From positions 138,870 to 202,869 of the forward strand of contig CAVXIT010000012.1 of assembly GCA_963761985.1 (NCBI GenBank): 64,000 nucleotides of DNA, in the 5' to 3' direction. The position numbers were made by a program, and so were the translations under genes. Below the pieces are notes generated by a model. The model saw nothing but the letters and a program-made list of their open reading frames with translations, searched no databases and was not told the origin of the DNA. Positions within the stretch are counted from its first letter, which is position 1, and each line of letters opens with the position of its first letter. Of this stretch, positions 53,701 through 62,947 are shown piece after piece. The DNA comes from JACCTH01 sp963761985. Lineage in GTDB: Bacteria; Actinomycetota; Acidimicrobiia; Spongiisociales; ZC4RG35.

Positions 53701-54745
53701 CGTGGTCGGACTGGTCAACGCCGACACCGTCGACTCGGTCACCCTCACCTCGACTGGGGCCGCCGCCGGCGCCACCGTCGCCGGTAGCCCCTATCCGATC
53801 GTGGTCAGCGCCGCGGTCGGCACCGGGCTCGGCAACTACGACATCGACTATGTCAACGGCGAACTCGAAGTCACCCCCAAAGACCTGACCGTCACCGCGG
53901 TCGACCAGACCAAGGTCTATGGCAGCCTGTTCGTCTTCGACCAGACCACCCCCTCCACCGACTTCACCGTGGTCGGACTGGTCAACGCCGACACCGTCGA
54001 CTCGGTCACCCTCACCTCGACTGGGGCCGCCGCCGGCGCCACCGTCGCCGGTAGCCCCTATCCGATCGTGGTCAGCGCCGCGGTCGGCACCGGGCTCGGC
54101 AACTACGACATCGACTATGTCAACGGCGAACTCGAAGTCACCCCCAAAGACCTGACCGTCACCGCGGTCGACCAGACTCGACAGTGGGGCGTAATGAACC
54201 CAGTGTTCACCTTTGTCTACAGCGGATTCGTCGCCGGAGATGACGGATCCGACATCGACACGCCACCGACCTGTTCCACGACGGCCACCCAGTTCAGCCT
54301 TATCGGAACCTATCCGATCACCTGTTCCGGCGGGGCAGACGTGAATTACACGTTCACTTACGTTGCCGGCACCCTGACAATCACTACGGCGTACACATTT
54401 ACGGGGTTCTTCAGCCCAATCGATAACCCGCCCATGGTGAATCAGGCCAACGCGGGCCGCACGATACCAACCAAGTGGCGACTGACGACTACGAGTGGTG
54501 TCGCCGTTTCGGATCCGAACAGCTTCGTCTCCCTCACCTCTCGTCTGGTCACCTGTGGCACGTTCTCGGGCGCGGCCCCAGATGAGATCGAAACCTACGT
54601 GGGCAACTCCGGACTTCAGTATCAGGGCAACGGCAACTGGCATTACAACTGGGCAACACCCAAGTCATACGCAGGTCAGTGCCGGATCATGACCGTCACA
54701 ATGAACGACGGCAGTACCCACACTGCCAACTTCAAGTTCAAGTAA
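47757..54745 (+). CDS. Giant secreted subtilase-adhesin with MBG repeats and PxKF end; frameshifted in the first 1.7 kb
   Basis: A product of about 2,330 aa if indels are corrected. TTG 47757 has GGGAGG 6 nt upstream. Order: signal peptide (ALALALAFVTVTSTVSLAL), a tandem-95/cadherin-like domain (NPIDVLANDT), a Thr-rich linker, an S8 peptidase domain (IAVLDTGVE, NGHGTDVATIA, GTSASAAMVAGAA), an InlB-type domain (FAGTGTGSV...FAGWSG), Ig-like and YDG domains, twelve 89-residue MBG repeats, a degenerate thirteenth, and a PxKF-like C-terminal domain (FSPIDNPPMVN...TANFKFK). Frame changes occur near 48.03, 48.15, 48.26, 48.30-48.35, 48.86, 49.17 and 49.43 kb; after that 5.3 kb is clean. The role is probably a surface stalk or protease-adhesin. 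An S8 domain with GTSAS in place of GTSMA is typical of divergent subtilases. Confidence 0.75.
50945..54148 (+). repeat. Twelve tandem 267-bp units (MBG-type repeat domains)
   Basis: The unit starts at the codons for DLTVTAVDQTKVYG and encodes 89 residues ending in GELEVTPK. Twelve full copies run head to tail, all in frame. Eleven look identical in the translations of every frame. The second copy (51212-51478) differs by two silent third-position changes, GGA to GGG and AAA to AAG. The thirteenth copy from 54149 keeps only the first ten residues and then diverges. Such near-identity at DNA level points to recent amplification or gene conversion; copy number may vary in the population or be mis-assembled. 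Confidence 0.95.
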
Positions 54746-55068
54746 CGCGTCCGGCTGAAAAGGCGGATTGGCAAATGGGCGACGTCGTTGTCCTCGAGCC
54801 TTAGGGGTCTCTTGTTCGACGAGGTCCCTAATTGTCCGCTTGCGTCGATCGAACCAACCACTATTTGACTGCGACAGCAAGGACCATTCAAGGACTCCTC
54901 CGTTTCCTTTGCTAACTGGTTCCGATCGGATATTCCGGAGGGTGTTGTCGACCATTGCGGCAGTAGCATGCCTCAGCTGATGGTCGCGTTCATTCGAGCG
55001 CAAACCGTTCGCTGTTGCCCAACTGACCACTTGACCGTTTCGCCCAGCCCGCATTGAGGAGTTCCACG
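54746..55068. other. 323-bp intergenic stretch without a recognised gene
   Basis: Between the adhesin stop and the aminotransferase start. Open frames here are short or antisense and show no family features. A weak hairpin (TTAGGG with CCCTAA around 54802-54834) could help end transcription, but no T-run follows. GAGGAG at 55056-55061 is the ribosome-binding site of the next gene. No promoter could be chosen with confidence. Confidence 0.5.
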
Positions 55069-56346
55069 ATGAGCGATCTCGTTTCCCGCCATCAATCACT
55101 CATCGCGCCCGTCATCGCCTTCGATACCGACGTGGTCGCTGAACGCGCGGAGGGAATCTGGATTCACACCGCCGACGGGAAGAAATACGCCGACTTTGCT
55201 TGTGGGACCGCAGTCGTCAACCTGGGCCACAACCACCCGGCGGTGGTCGCCGCGGCCCATCGCCAGATCGATCGTTTCCTCCACTCAGGCTGCATATTCC
55301 GCTATGACACAGTCGTCGAAGCCGCCTCGCGATTGGCCCAAATCACCCCACCCACGATTGAGAAGTTCGGCTTCGCCAACTCGGGGGCGGAGGCGGTGGA
55401 GGCAGCGGTCAAGCTGACGAAGAAGGTGGTTGGCCGCCAGGGGGTCGTCACCTTTCGCGGCGGTTTCCACGGCCGCACGATGGGATCGGTCACCTACACC
55501 ACCTCCAACGCCAAATATCGCGACGGGTATCACCCCGTACTCGGATCGGTGTTCGTAGCTCCCTTCCCGCATCCCTATCGCTGGGGAATGAGCGAAGAGC
55601 AAGCTGTCGAGTATTCGCTGTGGGAGCTCAAGCTGATGTTCAAGCACGAGGTCAGCCCGAAGAACATCGCCGCCTTCTTGATCGAGCCCGTCCAGGGTGA
55701 AGGGGGCTACTACCCGGCGCCGGCCGCGTTTCTAGACGAACTACGCAGCCTGGCCGACGAGCACGGCATCAAGATCATCTACGACGAGGTGCAGACCGGA
55801 TTCGGGCGGACTGCCGAGTGGTTCGCCACCGACCATTACGCCGCCAAGCCGGACGTGATCGCCCTCGGAAAAGGCATCGCCAACGGGTTCCCGCTGTCGG
55901 CCTACGGAGCCTCGGCCGAGATGATCGATGCTTGGCCCCGCGGCTCGCACGGCACCACTTTTGGCGGTAACCCGGTGGCCTGTGCCGCGGCAGTGGCGGT
56001 GATGGACACGATGGGTGGATTGCTCCCCCATGCTCGCGAGCTTTCGACACGGGCGTTCGAGCGGTGGAACAAGCTCGCCACCGAGCATCCAACCATCGGT
56101 GAGGTGAGAGGTTTGGGGCTGATGATCGGAGTCGAGCTGGTTAGCGACCATGAGGACCGAACCCCCGATCCCGAGGCTTTCAATTACATCCACCGTTTCT
56201 GCCTCGAACGCGACCTGATCATCATCGACTGTGGGCCCGATGGGAACGTCATCCGGTATATCCCCTCACTCGTCACTTCCACAGAGGAGCTCGATTGGTC
56301 GATCGATCTGATCGACGCGGCGCTCAGTGAGTACGAGAGCCGTTAA
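55069..56346 (+). CDS. Class III aminotransferase, 4-aminobutyrate aminotransferase-like
   Basis: 425 aa from ATG 55069, with GAGGAG 7 nt upstream; TTG 55054 is in frame but overlaps that site. PLP-dependent omega-aminotransferase: ADFACGTAVVNLGHNHP, NSGAEAVEAAVKLTK, GGFHGRTMGS, EPVQGEGGYYP, YDEVQTGFGRTAEWFA, and the PLP lysine in IALGKGIANG. Overall it resembles GabT, which moves the amino group of GABA to 2-oxoglutarate; related acetylornithine or diamine transaminases are possible. Confidence 0.88.
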   Translation: MSDLVSRHQSLIAPVIAFDTDVVAERAEGIWIHTADGKKYADFACGTAVVNLGHNHPAVVAAAHRQIDRFLHSGCIFRYDTVVEAASRLAQITPPTIEKFGFANSGAEAVEAAVKLTKKVVGRQGVVTFRGGFHGRTMGSVTYTTSNAKYRDGYHPVLGSVFVAPFPHPYRWGMSEEQAVEYSLWELKLMFKHEVSPKNIAAFLIEPVQGEGGYYPAPAAFLDELRSLADEHGIKIIYDEVQTGFGRTAEWFATDHYAAKPDVIALGKGIANGFPLSAYGASAEMIDAWPRGSHGTTFGGNPVACAAAVAVMDTMGGLLPHARELSTRAFERWNKLATEHPTIGEVRGLGLMIGVELVSDHEDRTPDPEAFNYIHRFCLERDLIIIDCGPDGNVIRYIPSLVTSTEELDWSIDLIDAALSEYESR

Positions 56347-56370
56347 CCAGGAACCGGAACCAGGAACCGG
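56345..56370. repeat. Tandem 13-bp direct repeat
   Basis: AACCAGGAACCGG occurs twice in direct succession, overlapping the aminotransferase stop and 27 bp before the lipoprotein gene. It may be replication slippage; no function is apparent. Confidence 0.6.
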
Positions 56371-56397
56371 CCGCTACTCGCGTAACGTCCAAGGGAC

Positions 56398-57246
56398 ATG
56401 ACAACTAATCGTCGGCGAGTGCTCGTCGCGCTCGCCCTACTGATGCTGATAACGGCTTGTGGGGGTGCCAGCGGAAGCGACGACCTCGCTCAAACCCTGA
56501 AGTTGAACGATGATCCCGAGTCGACCCTGTTGGTGATCGAGAGCAGCGGCGGGTTCGTCCCGGTGGAGTTTCTCGTGGGCTCGGGGCCGAGCCTGGTGTT
56601 ACAGCGTGACGGAACCGTCATCGGCCAGGGCCCGCAGATCGAGATCTACCCGGGACCGCTCCTGGCCAACTGGCAAAGCTCCCAACTCGATGAGGAAACG
56701 CTGCTCTTCGTGCTCGAGGAGCTCGACTCTATCGGATTCGCCGGCTTCGACCGGGTCGAGAACAACGACATCGTTAACGTCGCCGACGCTCCGACCACCA
56801 CGGTCACCTTCTACAACCAAGACGGTAAGCACGAGTTCTCCGTGTATGCGCTGGGCATGGAAACCGAGGTGAGCGATGACCGCGTGCCGATCCTTGCCCG
56901 ATTGGTCCAGGAGCTATACGACGCCACGGCCACCGGGAGCGGCCAGAGCTACGAACCGGAGGCGATTCAAGTCGTGGCTACCGAAGCGAATGATCTTCCT
57001 GGCGCCGACGACCCCACCGTCAACTTCGTCGACTGGCCCCTGCCGCAGTCGTTCGCCGACATGCAGGAGCTTGACCTCGAAGGCTGGCGTTGTGCCACGT
57101 TTGAAGGCGCGGAAGCCGAGGAGCTACTCGCGGGTTTCGAGCGCGCGAACCAGTCGACCTACTTCACGGAGGGCGAGGTCAATTACCGGCTGTTGGTGCG
57201 TCCGTTGTTTTCCGGCGAGGAGCCCTGCTCGGTGTCAATCTCCTAG
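56398..57246 (+). CDS. Lipoprotein of unknown function
   Basis: 282 aa. Lipoprotein signal peptide with a basic start (MTTNRRR), hydrophobic core and lipobox LITAC, so Cys20 or so would be lipidated and the protein held on the outer face of the membrane. The mature domain has no recognised motif; it includes several Asp/Glu-rich stretches and two C-terminal cysteines that may form a disulfide. TAACGT lies 9 nt before the ATG and AAGGGA is next to it. No operon partner is evident. Confidence 0.75.
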   Translation: MTTNRRRVLVALALLMLITACGGASGSDDLAQTLKLNDDPESTLLVIESSGGFVPVEFLVGSGPSLVLQRDGTVIGQGPQIEIYPGPLLANWQSSQLDEETLLFVLEELDSIGFAGFDRVENNDIVNVADAPTTTVTFYNQDGKHEFSVYALGMETEVSDDRVPILARLVQELYDATATGSGQSYEPEAIQVVATEANDLPGADDPTVNFVDWPLPQSFADMQELDLEGWRCATFEGAEAEELLAGFERANQSTYFTEGEVNYRLLVRPLFSGEEPCSVSIS

Positions 57247-57265
57247 GGGCTCAGTTGGGTTTGCG

Positions 57266-57520
57266 CTAAACGCGGCCCTTGACTTGGCGGTAGATCAGGA
57301 GAGCGACGATCGCCCCGATGATCGACCCGATGATGCCGGCGGCCGAAAACTCGTTGAAGGTCCGGTTGGTGAAAAGGACCGCCAACAGACCTCCGACAAA
57401 GCTTCCGACGATTCCGAGCAGGATGGTGGGCAGAACCCCCATCGCGTCTCGGCCGGGCACGAGCGCACGGGCGACAAACCCGGCGATCAAACCGATGACG
57501 AGGAACCAAATGATTGCCAT
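57266..57520 (-). CDS. GlsB/YeaQ/YmgE family stress membrane protein
   Basis: 84 aa from ATG 57520 (AGGAGG 4 nt upstream). Three transmembrane helices rich in glycine: MAIIWFLVIGLIAGFVARAL, LPTILLGIVGSFVGGLLAVL, and IIGSIIGAIVALLIY, with RDAMGVLPTILLG typical of the transglycosylase-associated (YeaQ/GlsB) family. Often induced by stress; biochemical role unclear. A longer frame upstream is not homologous. Confidence 0.88.
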   Translation of the reverse strand: MAIIWFLVIGLIAGFVARALVPGRDAMGVLPTILLGIVGSFVGGLLAVLFTNRTFNEFSAAGIIGSIIGAIVALLIYRQVKGRV

Positions 57521-57587
57521 AACCCTCCTAGACGGACCGTGACCAAAGAAAGATAGGCATGACTCCGACCCGATGCCGGGAATCGGG

Positions 57588-58679
57588 CTATTCCCCTGTC
57601 GGCCGCTCGATAACGAATGACTCGTCGTTCCAGTAGATCTCGTCGTACTTCTCCATGATCTCCCGGGTGGCATCGAGGTATGTTCCGGCCGCCATGGCTT
57701 GGGCCAACCGCGTTTCATCGATCTGCGCGACGTAAGTCGCGGCATTCCACGCTGCAAGCACCGACGAAGTACCGATGCTTTCGGCCTCGGCCGACGGCAT
57801 GGTGTGAAGCGAAAAACGGAAGACCGATTCTTCGTCGGACAGCTCCGGAAACCGGAGATCTTCATCGGCCAATTGCCGTTCGGCCTCGGCGAGCACGTCC
57901 CAGCGGCGATGGGGAAACGGGTTCTCGTTCGGCCACACCGCCCGGACGATCTCGAGGCCCGGATCTCCGCCCGCGGCCTGGACCCCGATCAAACGTCCCC
58001 CCGGGGCGAGGGCACGCGCGATCGGAGCGATCACCAGGTCTACTTTGCGCTCGAGGGCCGTGGCGGCCCGGTATGCCTGCGAGGCAATCGCCAGATCGAA
58101 TTCGATTGCTTCCCCCGGCTTGGGGAGCAAGGGTCCGAGCAAGAATTCGTGGTCCGCTCGAAAGAGGATCACCGCCGCAGGATGGACATAGACGGGGTTC
58201 CCGGTCTGTGTGTTTGTGCGGACCTGCCAGTCGTCGGCCAGGTCTGCATACAGACCTTCGATCTGCTCGGCGAACTCCGCGCTGGTGTCCCCGGAGAGCG
58301 CGACCTGGCGCCACCTTCCACCCTCTCCGACCTGGAGATGGGTGGCATCGGGAAACCGCAGGTTGGTGACCACCACAACCAACTCGGGATGCTCGAGGAA
58401 ACGATCAGGCAGCCGCGCCAGACCCTGGCGGACGTCTTCGATCGAGATTTCCTTCGCCACCACGAGCCAGGGGATATAGATGAACCGGCGGTGCAAACGC
58501 CTCATCACGTTGGCCAGCAGCGCCCCGTCTCCCATACCGGCGTCGAAGATGCGCAGGCCCGGCTGGCCGATGTCAAGCGTCTCTCCCGCCGAAGCCACCC
58601 GGTCGGCGACCACGGTCTTCTCGTCGGTGGCATTGACGAACATGTTGTAGGCCGCCCGGGTATCAAAGAAGCGGGCCAT
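57588..58679 (-). CDS. Class I SAM-dependent methyltransferase-like protein
   Basis: 363 aa from ATG 58679. It has a Rossmann-type motif I (LRIFDAGMGDGALLANVM) and an acidic residue after the next strand (VVAKEIS), then a large insertion. This suggests SAM binding, but no known methyltransferase subfamily is recognised and a catalytic motif is not clear. The start shares one base with the stop of the membrane-protein gene (TGATG), so the two are coupled. Function unknown. Confidence 0.65.
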   Translation of the reverse strand: MARFFDTRAAYNMFVNATDEKTVVADRVASAGETLDIGQPGLRIFDAGMGDGALLANVMRRLHRRFIYIPWLVVAKEISIEDVRQGLARLPDRFLEHPELVVVVTNLRFPDATHLQVGEGGRWRQVALSGDTSAEFAEQIEGLYADLADDWQVRTNTQTGNPVYVHPAAVILFRADHEFLLGPLLPKPGEAIEFDLAIASQAYRAATALERKVDLVIAPIARALAPGGRLIGVQAAGGDPGLEIVRAVWPNENPFPHRRWDVLAEAERQLADEDLRFPELSDEESVFRFSLHTMPSAEAESIGTSSVLAAWNAATYVAQIDETRLAQAMAAGTYLDATREIMEKYDEIYWNDESFVIERPTGE

Positions 58680-60325
58680 CAGGCCAGCGGCACGATTGTG
58701 TAGCCCTCCGTATTGATAGTCACCAGCACCGCCCGGCCCTCGGCGGCGTTGATTGCGGCCAAGATCCCGGGCGCGTCCTCGGCACTCACGATTCCGACGC
58801 CGTCGCCACGGCGCAAGAACCTCATGCCTTCGATCAGCGAGGGCAACGGTCCAGGATCGCTCGCGGCCACCGTCACCACTTTGTCGGATCGTTCGCCCGG
58901 TCGCGGCGCGGTGGCTGACTCTCTCATTACCGGCGTGCTGGCAAGTTGACGTCTGAGGCCGACGATGTGCCAGCAAACCGCTCCAGCCACCAGGGTGATC
59001 GGGACGGCCCACGACAGCGGTTCGGCCAGTTCCTCGCCTCCGCCGGCCAATACTGATCGCAAAAGCGTGTACAACACAAAGATCAGAGCAATCGCCCCCG
59101 TGAACGCCGAGCTGAAGAAAAGGATCAACAAAGCCGCCCGGCGTGACGGGGATTGCGGCTCTCCTAGTCGGAGTGCCCGACCCCAATAGCGAACGGTCGC
59201 CGCCCCTGAAATCCCGAGTGCAACCAACATCCCGAGCAAGGCGTTGCTGTAGTCCGACAGGACCTGGCCGGTCTCGAAGGTTCTTTGCAGGAGCAAAGTG
59301 AGGAGAAAGGAGAAGCTGCCGGCGAAGAACGCGAGTGAGTAGGCGCCGAACACGTACTCGATGGCCCGAACCGTTTCCGTCCGTTCGGTGCCGAGAAACG
59401 CCCGGTGATGCCAATAGGCGATTGACCCCACGATGACCGTAGACACGGCGGCTGGAAGCGAGCGGAACTGACTCGCGGCATCCCCCTCCCCAATGCCAAA
59501 GACCCACTCCAGCACCTGATAGATGACCACACCGAGCGCGTGGAGCGCGGTGAACCAGGCGATAACGGCCACTGCGCCGGCGTAACCGTTGCGAAATGGA
59601 GTGCTCGTACGGGAGAACCCGCGTAGCCAGAAGAGAGTGAAGTAAACCGCCCCGACCAGGAGCAATGTGAACCCCCAACGAAGGCCCTCGGAGAAGTCAC
59701 TCTCGCCGATCAGGATCGGTTGTTCTCCAACTGCCGTCTGCAGGCTGATCGTGAGCACGATTCCGAGCCCAGCGGCAGCGAGCCCGAGGCCGATTACCGA
59801 AGCCCAGAACTGTCGAATCTCATCGAGCTCGAAGTCCGACCCCCGCCAGCGGAACATGAGTAGCCACAACGCGCCGAAGCAGATCAGATCGGCGAGGGTC
59901 GCCGGCTCGTACTCGTCGACTCCGAGCAGCGAGGCGATGAGTCGCACCGCCCCATAGGCAACAACCGTCATCGCCACCGAAGCGGTGAGGGCGATATAGA
60001 GGTTGCGGCCGGTGCTCGAACCAGAACGTCGCTTCTCGAGGGCGATCCACACCGAACCCCAGACGAGACCCGAGACGATCAGCGTCGAAAGGGTGAGCGC
60101 GATGTCGTTGACATCGTCGAATATGACGTTCCGGCCCGGCAGGATCGACTCGACAATCGACGAGAAGGACGACGTCGCCACGATCGAAGCCACAACCAGG
60201 ATCAAGTAGGTGATGACCAGGGCCGGGGAGTTGGTGCCTGGCTCCTGACGCCGGCGCGCGATTGCGACCATAGGCAGTGCGATCACTGCGGCCAGAACTG
60301 CGAGGAGAATCAGTACTAACGACAT
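58679..60325 (-). CDS. Polytopic membrane protein (DUF5671-like)
   Basis: 548 aa with about twelve transmembrane helices in roughly repeated units (for example LFWLRGFSRT and SIAYWHHRAFLG, resembling DUF5671 blocks) and a soluble C-terminal domain of about 90 residues (GERSDKVVTVAASDPGPL to the end). Function unknown. It is the middle gene of a three-gene coupled operon with the anchored protein before it and the methyltransferase-like gene after it. Confidence 0.65.
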   Translation of the reverse strand: MSLVLILLAVLAAVIALPMVAIARRRQEPGTNSPALVITYLILVVASIVATSSFSSIVESILPGRNVIFDDVNDIALTLSTLIVSGLVWGSVWIALEKRRSGSSTGRNLYIALTASVAMTVVAYGAVRLIASLLGVDEYEPATLADLICFGALWLLMFRWRGSDFELDEIRQFWASVIGLGLAAAGLGIVLTISLQTAVGEQPILIGESDFSEGLRWGFTLLLVGAVYFTLFWLRGFSRTSTPFRNGYAGAVAVIAWFTALHALGVVIYQVLEWVFGIGEGDAASQFRSLPAAVSTVIVGSIAYWHHRAFLGTERTETVRAIEYVFGAYSLAFFAGSFSFLLTLLLQRTFETGQVLSDYSNALLGMLVALGISGAATVRYWGRALRLGEPQSPSRRAALLILFFSSAFTGAIALIFVLYTLLRSVLAGGGEELAEPLSWAVPITLVAGAVCWHIVGLRRQLASTPVMRESATAPRPGERSDKVVTVAASDPGPLPSLIEGMRFLRRGDGVGIVSAEDAPGILAAINAAEGRAVLVTINTEGYTIVPLA

Positions 60326-60798
60326 CAGTTGGACTCGCAGAAGAACGGATAGGGAAGCCGATCGATCTTCATGGCGCCGCTTTCGTCGATCAGGGTGAAC
60401 TCAAGAGTCGTCTCGTAGGTGTACGGATCGATGGGGTCGACCTCCATGACTGTTGCATCGAGGACGACCAACGTTTCGTCGCCGAACTCGGTCACGTCGT
60501 CGACGACCACCCGGCCCATGTCCGGCTGTTCGATTGCGAGGTCAGCCGAGGTGCAGTCTGCCTGTGCACCAACCGACAGCAGCTGGTAGGCGCTGTCAAA
60601 CCTCTTTTCGTCGATGGCGACGAGAAAAGCCTGAACGACGCCCTCAGGACTGTCGGGATCGAGTGGCTGCACCGGCCTAAGGGTGTTCACGATCGCGGCG
60701 CCGACTACGGCCACGATCAAGATGACACCGACGATCAGCGCCAAACGCTGACCGCCATTCTCGGCAACCGCGCTTTTGGCAATATCTGGTTGACTCAT
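60325..60798 (-). CDS. Single-pass anchored small protein
   Basis: 157 aa. N-terminal cytoplasmic tail, one transmembrane helix (about 19-40, LALIVGVILIVAVVGAAIV), and an extracytoplasmic domain of the size and style of SnoaL/DUF4878-like lipoproteins (PEGVVQAFLVAIDEKRFDSAYQLLS). Two cysteines (C in ADCTSA and FFCESN) could pair. First gene of the coupled operon; its stop shares a base with the next start (TGATG). Function unknown. Confidence 0.65.
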   Translation of the reverse strand: MSQPDIAKSAVAENGGQRLALIVGVILIVAVVGAAIVNTLRPVQPLDPDSPEGVVQAFLVAIDEKRFDSAYQLLSVGAQADCTSADLAIEQPDMGRVVVDDVTEFGDETLVVLDATVMEVDPIDPYTYETTLEFTLIDESGAMKIDRLPYPFFCESN

Positions 60799-60825
60799 TT
60801 CGCTCAGAGTTTGGGCCGACTCAAC

Positions 60826-61428
60826 CTATCCGGCAATCCGGGAACCCCCTGATCCGATTCCCCTGGTCGCGAACTCGAGCACGGCGTTCGCCAATGCCCT
60901 TCGATCGAGTGATCCGCCGGGCCGGTACCAGCGCTCGAGGGCGTTGAGCACCGACAAGATAAGGATCGAGGAGAGCTTGGGGTTGATGTCCGTGCGGAAC
61001 GACCCATCCTTTCGTCCCTTCTCAAGCGCGGCTCTAAAAACTGCTTCGTATTCATCCCGGGCAGCAACGACTCGCTGCCGATGCTTTGTATCGAGCGCGT
61101 TGGCCTCGTAGAGAAAGGTACGCGCCTCATCGAGGTGATCCACCACAACATCGATATGTCCTCGCACGAGCGCGGTGAGCAATTGCGTCCCACCACCGCC
61201 TTGCGCTACAGCCTCTGCCGCGGCTGCTTGGAAAAGGGCGGCACCGATCTCAACTACCTCGACCAGAAGATCCTCCTTCGAGTCGATGTGGCTGTAGAGC
61301 GAGGATCCGAGCACCCCGACCTCACGGGCAAGGTCGCGGATCGATGTGCCGTGATAACCCTGCGCGGCAAACAACCGGCTGGCCGCTTTGACCACGTCCT
61401 CGCGCGTTCGCGAGCGGGATGCAGTCAT
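60826..61428 (-). CDS. TetR-family regulator, probably of the paa operon
   Basis: 200 aa from ATG 61428. N-terminal HTH (TREDVVKAASRLFAAQGYHG, IRDLAREVGVLGSSLYSHIDSKEDLL) and a C-terminal ligand-binding domain of the TetR_C_33 style. The start overlaps the paaE stop (ATGA), so it is co-transcribed with the paa genes. By position it is a PaaR-type regulator that would answer to phenylacetyl-CoA. No operator could be identified because the operon promoter lies outside the window. Confidence 0.82.
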   Translation of the reverse strand: MTASRSRTREDVVKAASRLFAAQGYHGTSIRDLAREVGVLGSSLYSHIDSKEDLLVEVVEIGAALFQAAAAEAVAQGGGGTQLLTALVRGHIDVVVDHLDEARTFLYEANALDTKHRQRVVAARDEYEAVFRAALEKGRKDGSFRTDINPKLSSILILSVLNALERWYRPGGSLDRRALANAVLEFATRGIGSGGSRIAG

Positions 61429-62495
61429 ACGTCGAAGTCGACTTCGACCGAATCGGTCAGTGGATGAGCCTGACAAGTGAGCACGTAGCCAGCTTGAACT
61501 TCGGAGTCGATCAGTGCCCAGTTCTTTTCCATGTGCACCTGTCCCGTAACCAATCGGGCCTTGCAGGAGGCGCACATCCCCCCCTTGCACGAATACGGCA
61601 GCTCCGGTCGGACTCGCAAGGCGGCATCGAGGATCGAGGTTTCCGGCCGCATGCGAGCCGAAGTCGCTCGTCCATCGAGCGTAAAAGAGAGCCGAACGGC
61701 TCCTTCGTCGTCCATCGGCTCAGGAGGAAGCGTGCTGAGATCTAGGGGACCGGCGAAGAAAAGCTCGTCGTGAATCAGCTCTGATGCAATGCCACGTTCT
61801 TCGAGGACCCGGCGCGCGGCCGTAACGACTTCGAAGGGACCGCAGAGGAACCACTCCTCCGGCCGTGCGGGTGCGACCAACTTCTCAAGCAGTTCGATCA
61901 ACCGTTCCTCGTCGAGTCGGCCAGAGAGCAATGGGGATAGAGCTTGCTCGCGGGTGAGGACGTGGATGATCTGGAGCCGGTCGGGATAGCGATCCTTCAG
62001 ACCCTCGAGCTCGTCGAGGAACATCACGCTGTCCGCCCCCCGATTCCCGAAGATGACTGAGAACCGGCACCCAGGCTCGGACTCGAGAAAAGTGGCCACT
62101 AGCGACAGCACCGGCGTGATACCGCTGCCGGCCGTCACCGCTCCGTAATGGATCGGCCGCGGGATCGCTGTGAACTCGCCCACCGGGGCCATGACATCTA
62201 GCTCATCGCCGGGAGCGAGGCGGGTCGTGGCGAAGGTGGAGAACGCCCCGCCAGGAAGCTGCTTGATCCCGATCCGAAGCCGGCCTCCATTCGCGTTCGA
62301 GCAGATCGAGTAACTCCGCCTGACGTCGACCCCGTCCAGATCGGCTTTGACGGTTACATGCTGGCCCGGCAGATAGGAAAACTCCCTTGCCAGATGCGCT
62401 GGCACATCGAAGGTCACCGCGACGGCGTCGTCCGTCAGGCGCTCGACTGCGGCCACCCGCAGCCGGCGGAAGTCCCGTGGTCGAGTACCCGTCAA
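61425..62495 (-). CDS. paaE: Phenylacetyl-CoA epoxidase reductase subunit
   Basis: 356 aa from TTG 62495, which overlaps the paaD stop (TTGA) and has AAGGAG 5 nt upstream. A ferredoxin-NADP reductase-like FAD/NAD domain (RRSYSICSNA, TAGSGITPVLSLV, EEWFLCGPFEVV) then a plant-type [2Fe-2S] domain (PYSCKGGMCASCKARL...VLTCQAHP). It delivers electrons to the PaaABC di-iron monooxygenase. Confidence 0.93.
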   Translation of the reverse strand: MTGTRPRDFRRLRVAAVERLTDDAVAVTFDVPAHLAREFSYLPGQHVTVKADLDGVDVRRSYSICSNANGGRLRIGIKQLPGGAFSTFATTRLAPGDELDVMAPVGEFTAIPRPIHYGAVTAGSGITPVLSLVATFLESEPGCRFSVIFGNRGADSVMFLDELEGLKDRYPDRLQIIHVLTREQALSPLLSGRLDEERLIELLEKLVAPARPEEWFLCGPFEVVTAARRVLEERGIASELIHDELFFAGPLDLSTLPPEPMDDEGAVRLSFTLDGRATSARMRPETSILDAALRVRPELPYSCKGGMCASCKARLVTGQVHMEKNWALIDSEVQAGYVLTCQAHPLTDSVEVDFDV

Positions 62496-62947
62496 CGCAG
62501 CTCCTTGAACAGGTCGAAGGGTTCGCCACAGGAACGGCAAACCATCAAGGCCTTGCAAGCTGTTGACCCGAACCGGCTCACCATCTTCGCCGGTCCTTCG
62601 GAACAGCGCGGGCAGGTGACCCGGCTGTCAGGCTGCGGAGGGGCGAAGCCGTGGTCGCTGAGCAGCGCGCGGGCCTTCGGGCTCAAATCGTCGGTGGTCC
62701 AAGCCGGAGCGAAAGTTGTGATCACCTCGGGCTCGAAGCCGTGGCTGGCGAGCATCGATTCAATGTCGGTCCTGATCACGTCCATCGCCGGGCAGCCGGA
62801 ATAGGTCGGGGTGATTGTCACCCGCACCCGCCGGCCATCGCTTTCGACCCCGCGGAGAATCCCCAAATCGTCGATCGAAAGAAAAGGGAGTTCCGGGTCC
62901 ATCACCCTCTCTAGAAGCTGGCGTGGAGCAGAAGTTGTGATGGTCAC
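62492..62947 (-). CDS. paaD: Phenylacetyl-CoA epoxidase assembly protein PaaD
   Basis: 151 aa. SufT/DUF59 (MIP18-like) domain (DPELPFLSIDDLGILRGV; PTYSGCPAMDVI) followed by a C-terminal zinc-ribbon-like part (CPRCSEG...CKALMVCRSCGEPFD). Needed for maturation of the epoxidase system, probably Fe-S or di-iron assembly. GTG 62947 overlaps the paaC stop (GTGA). Confidence 0.93.
   Translation of the reverse strand: MTITTSAPRQLLERVMDPELPFLSIDDLGILRGVESDGRRVRVTITPTYSGCPAMDVIRTDIESMLASHGFEPEVITTFAPAWTTDDLSPKARALLSDHGFAPPQPDSRVTCPRCSEGPAKMVSRFGSTACKALMVCRSCGEPFDLFKELR

Noticed and set aside
50945..54148. Repeat array considered as a CRISPR or other non-coding array.
   Set aside because: Units are 267 bp, contiguous, without unique spacers, and in frame as MBG-type domains.
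50507..54643. A 1,378-codon open frame antisense to the repeat array.
   Set aside because: The 267-bp unit is a multiple of three, so one stop-free antisense unit is simply copied twelve times. No family features; the sense frame has clear domains.
54665..55099. A 144-codon antisense frame after the adhesin.
   Set aside because: Overlaps the adhesin end, no start signal and no recognisable features.
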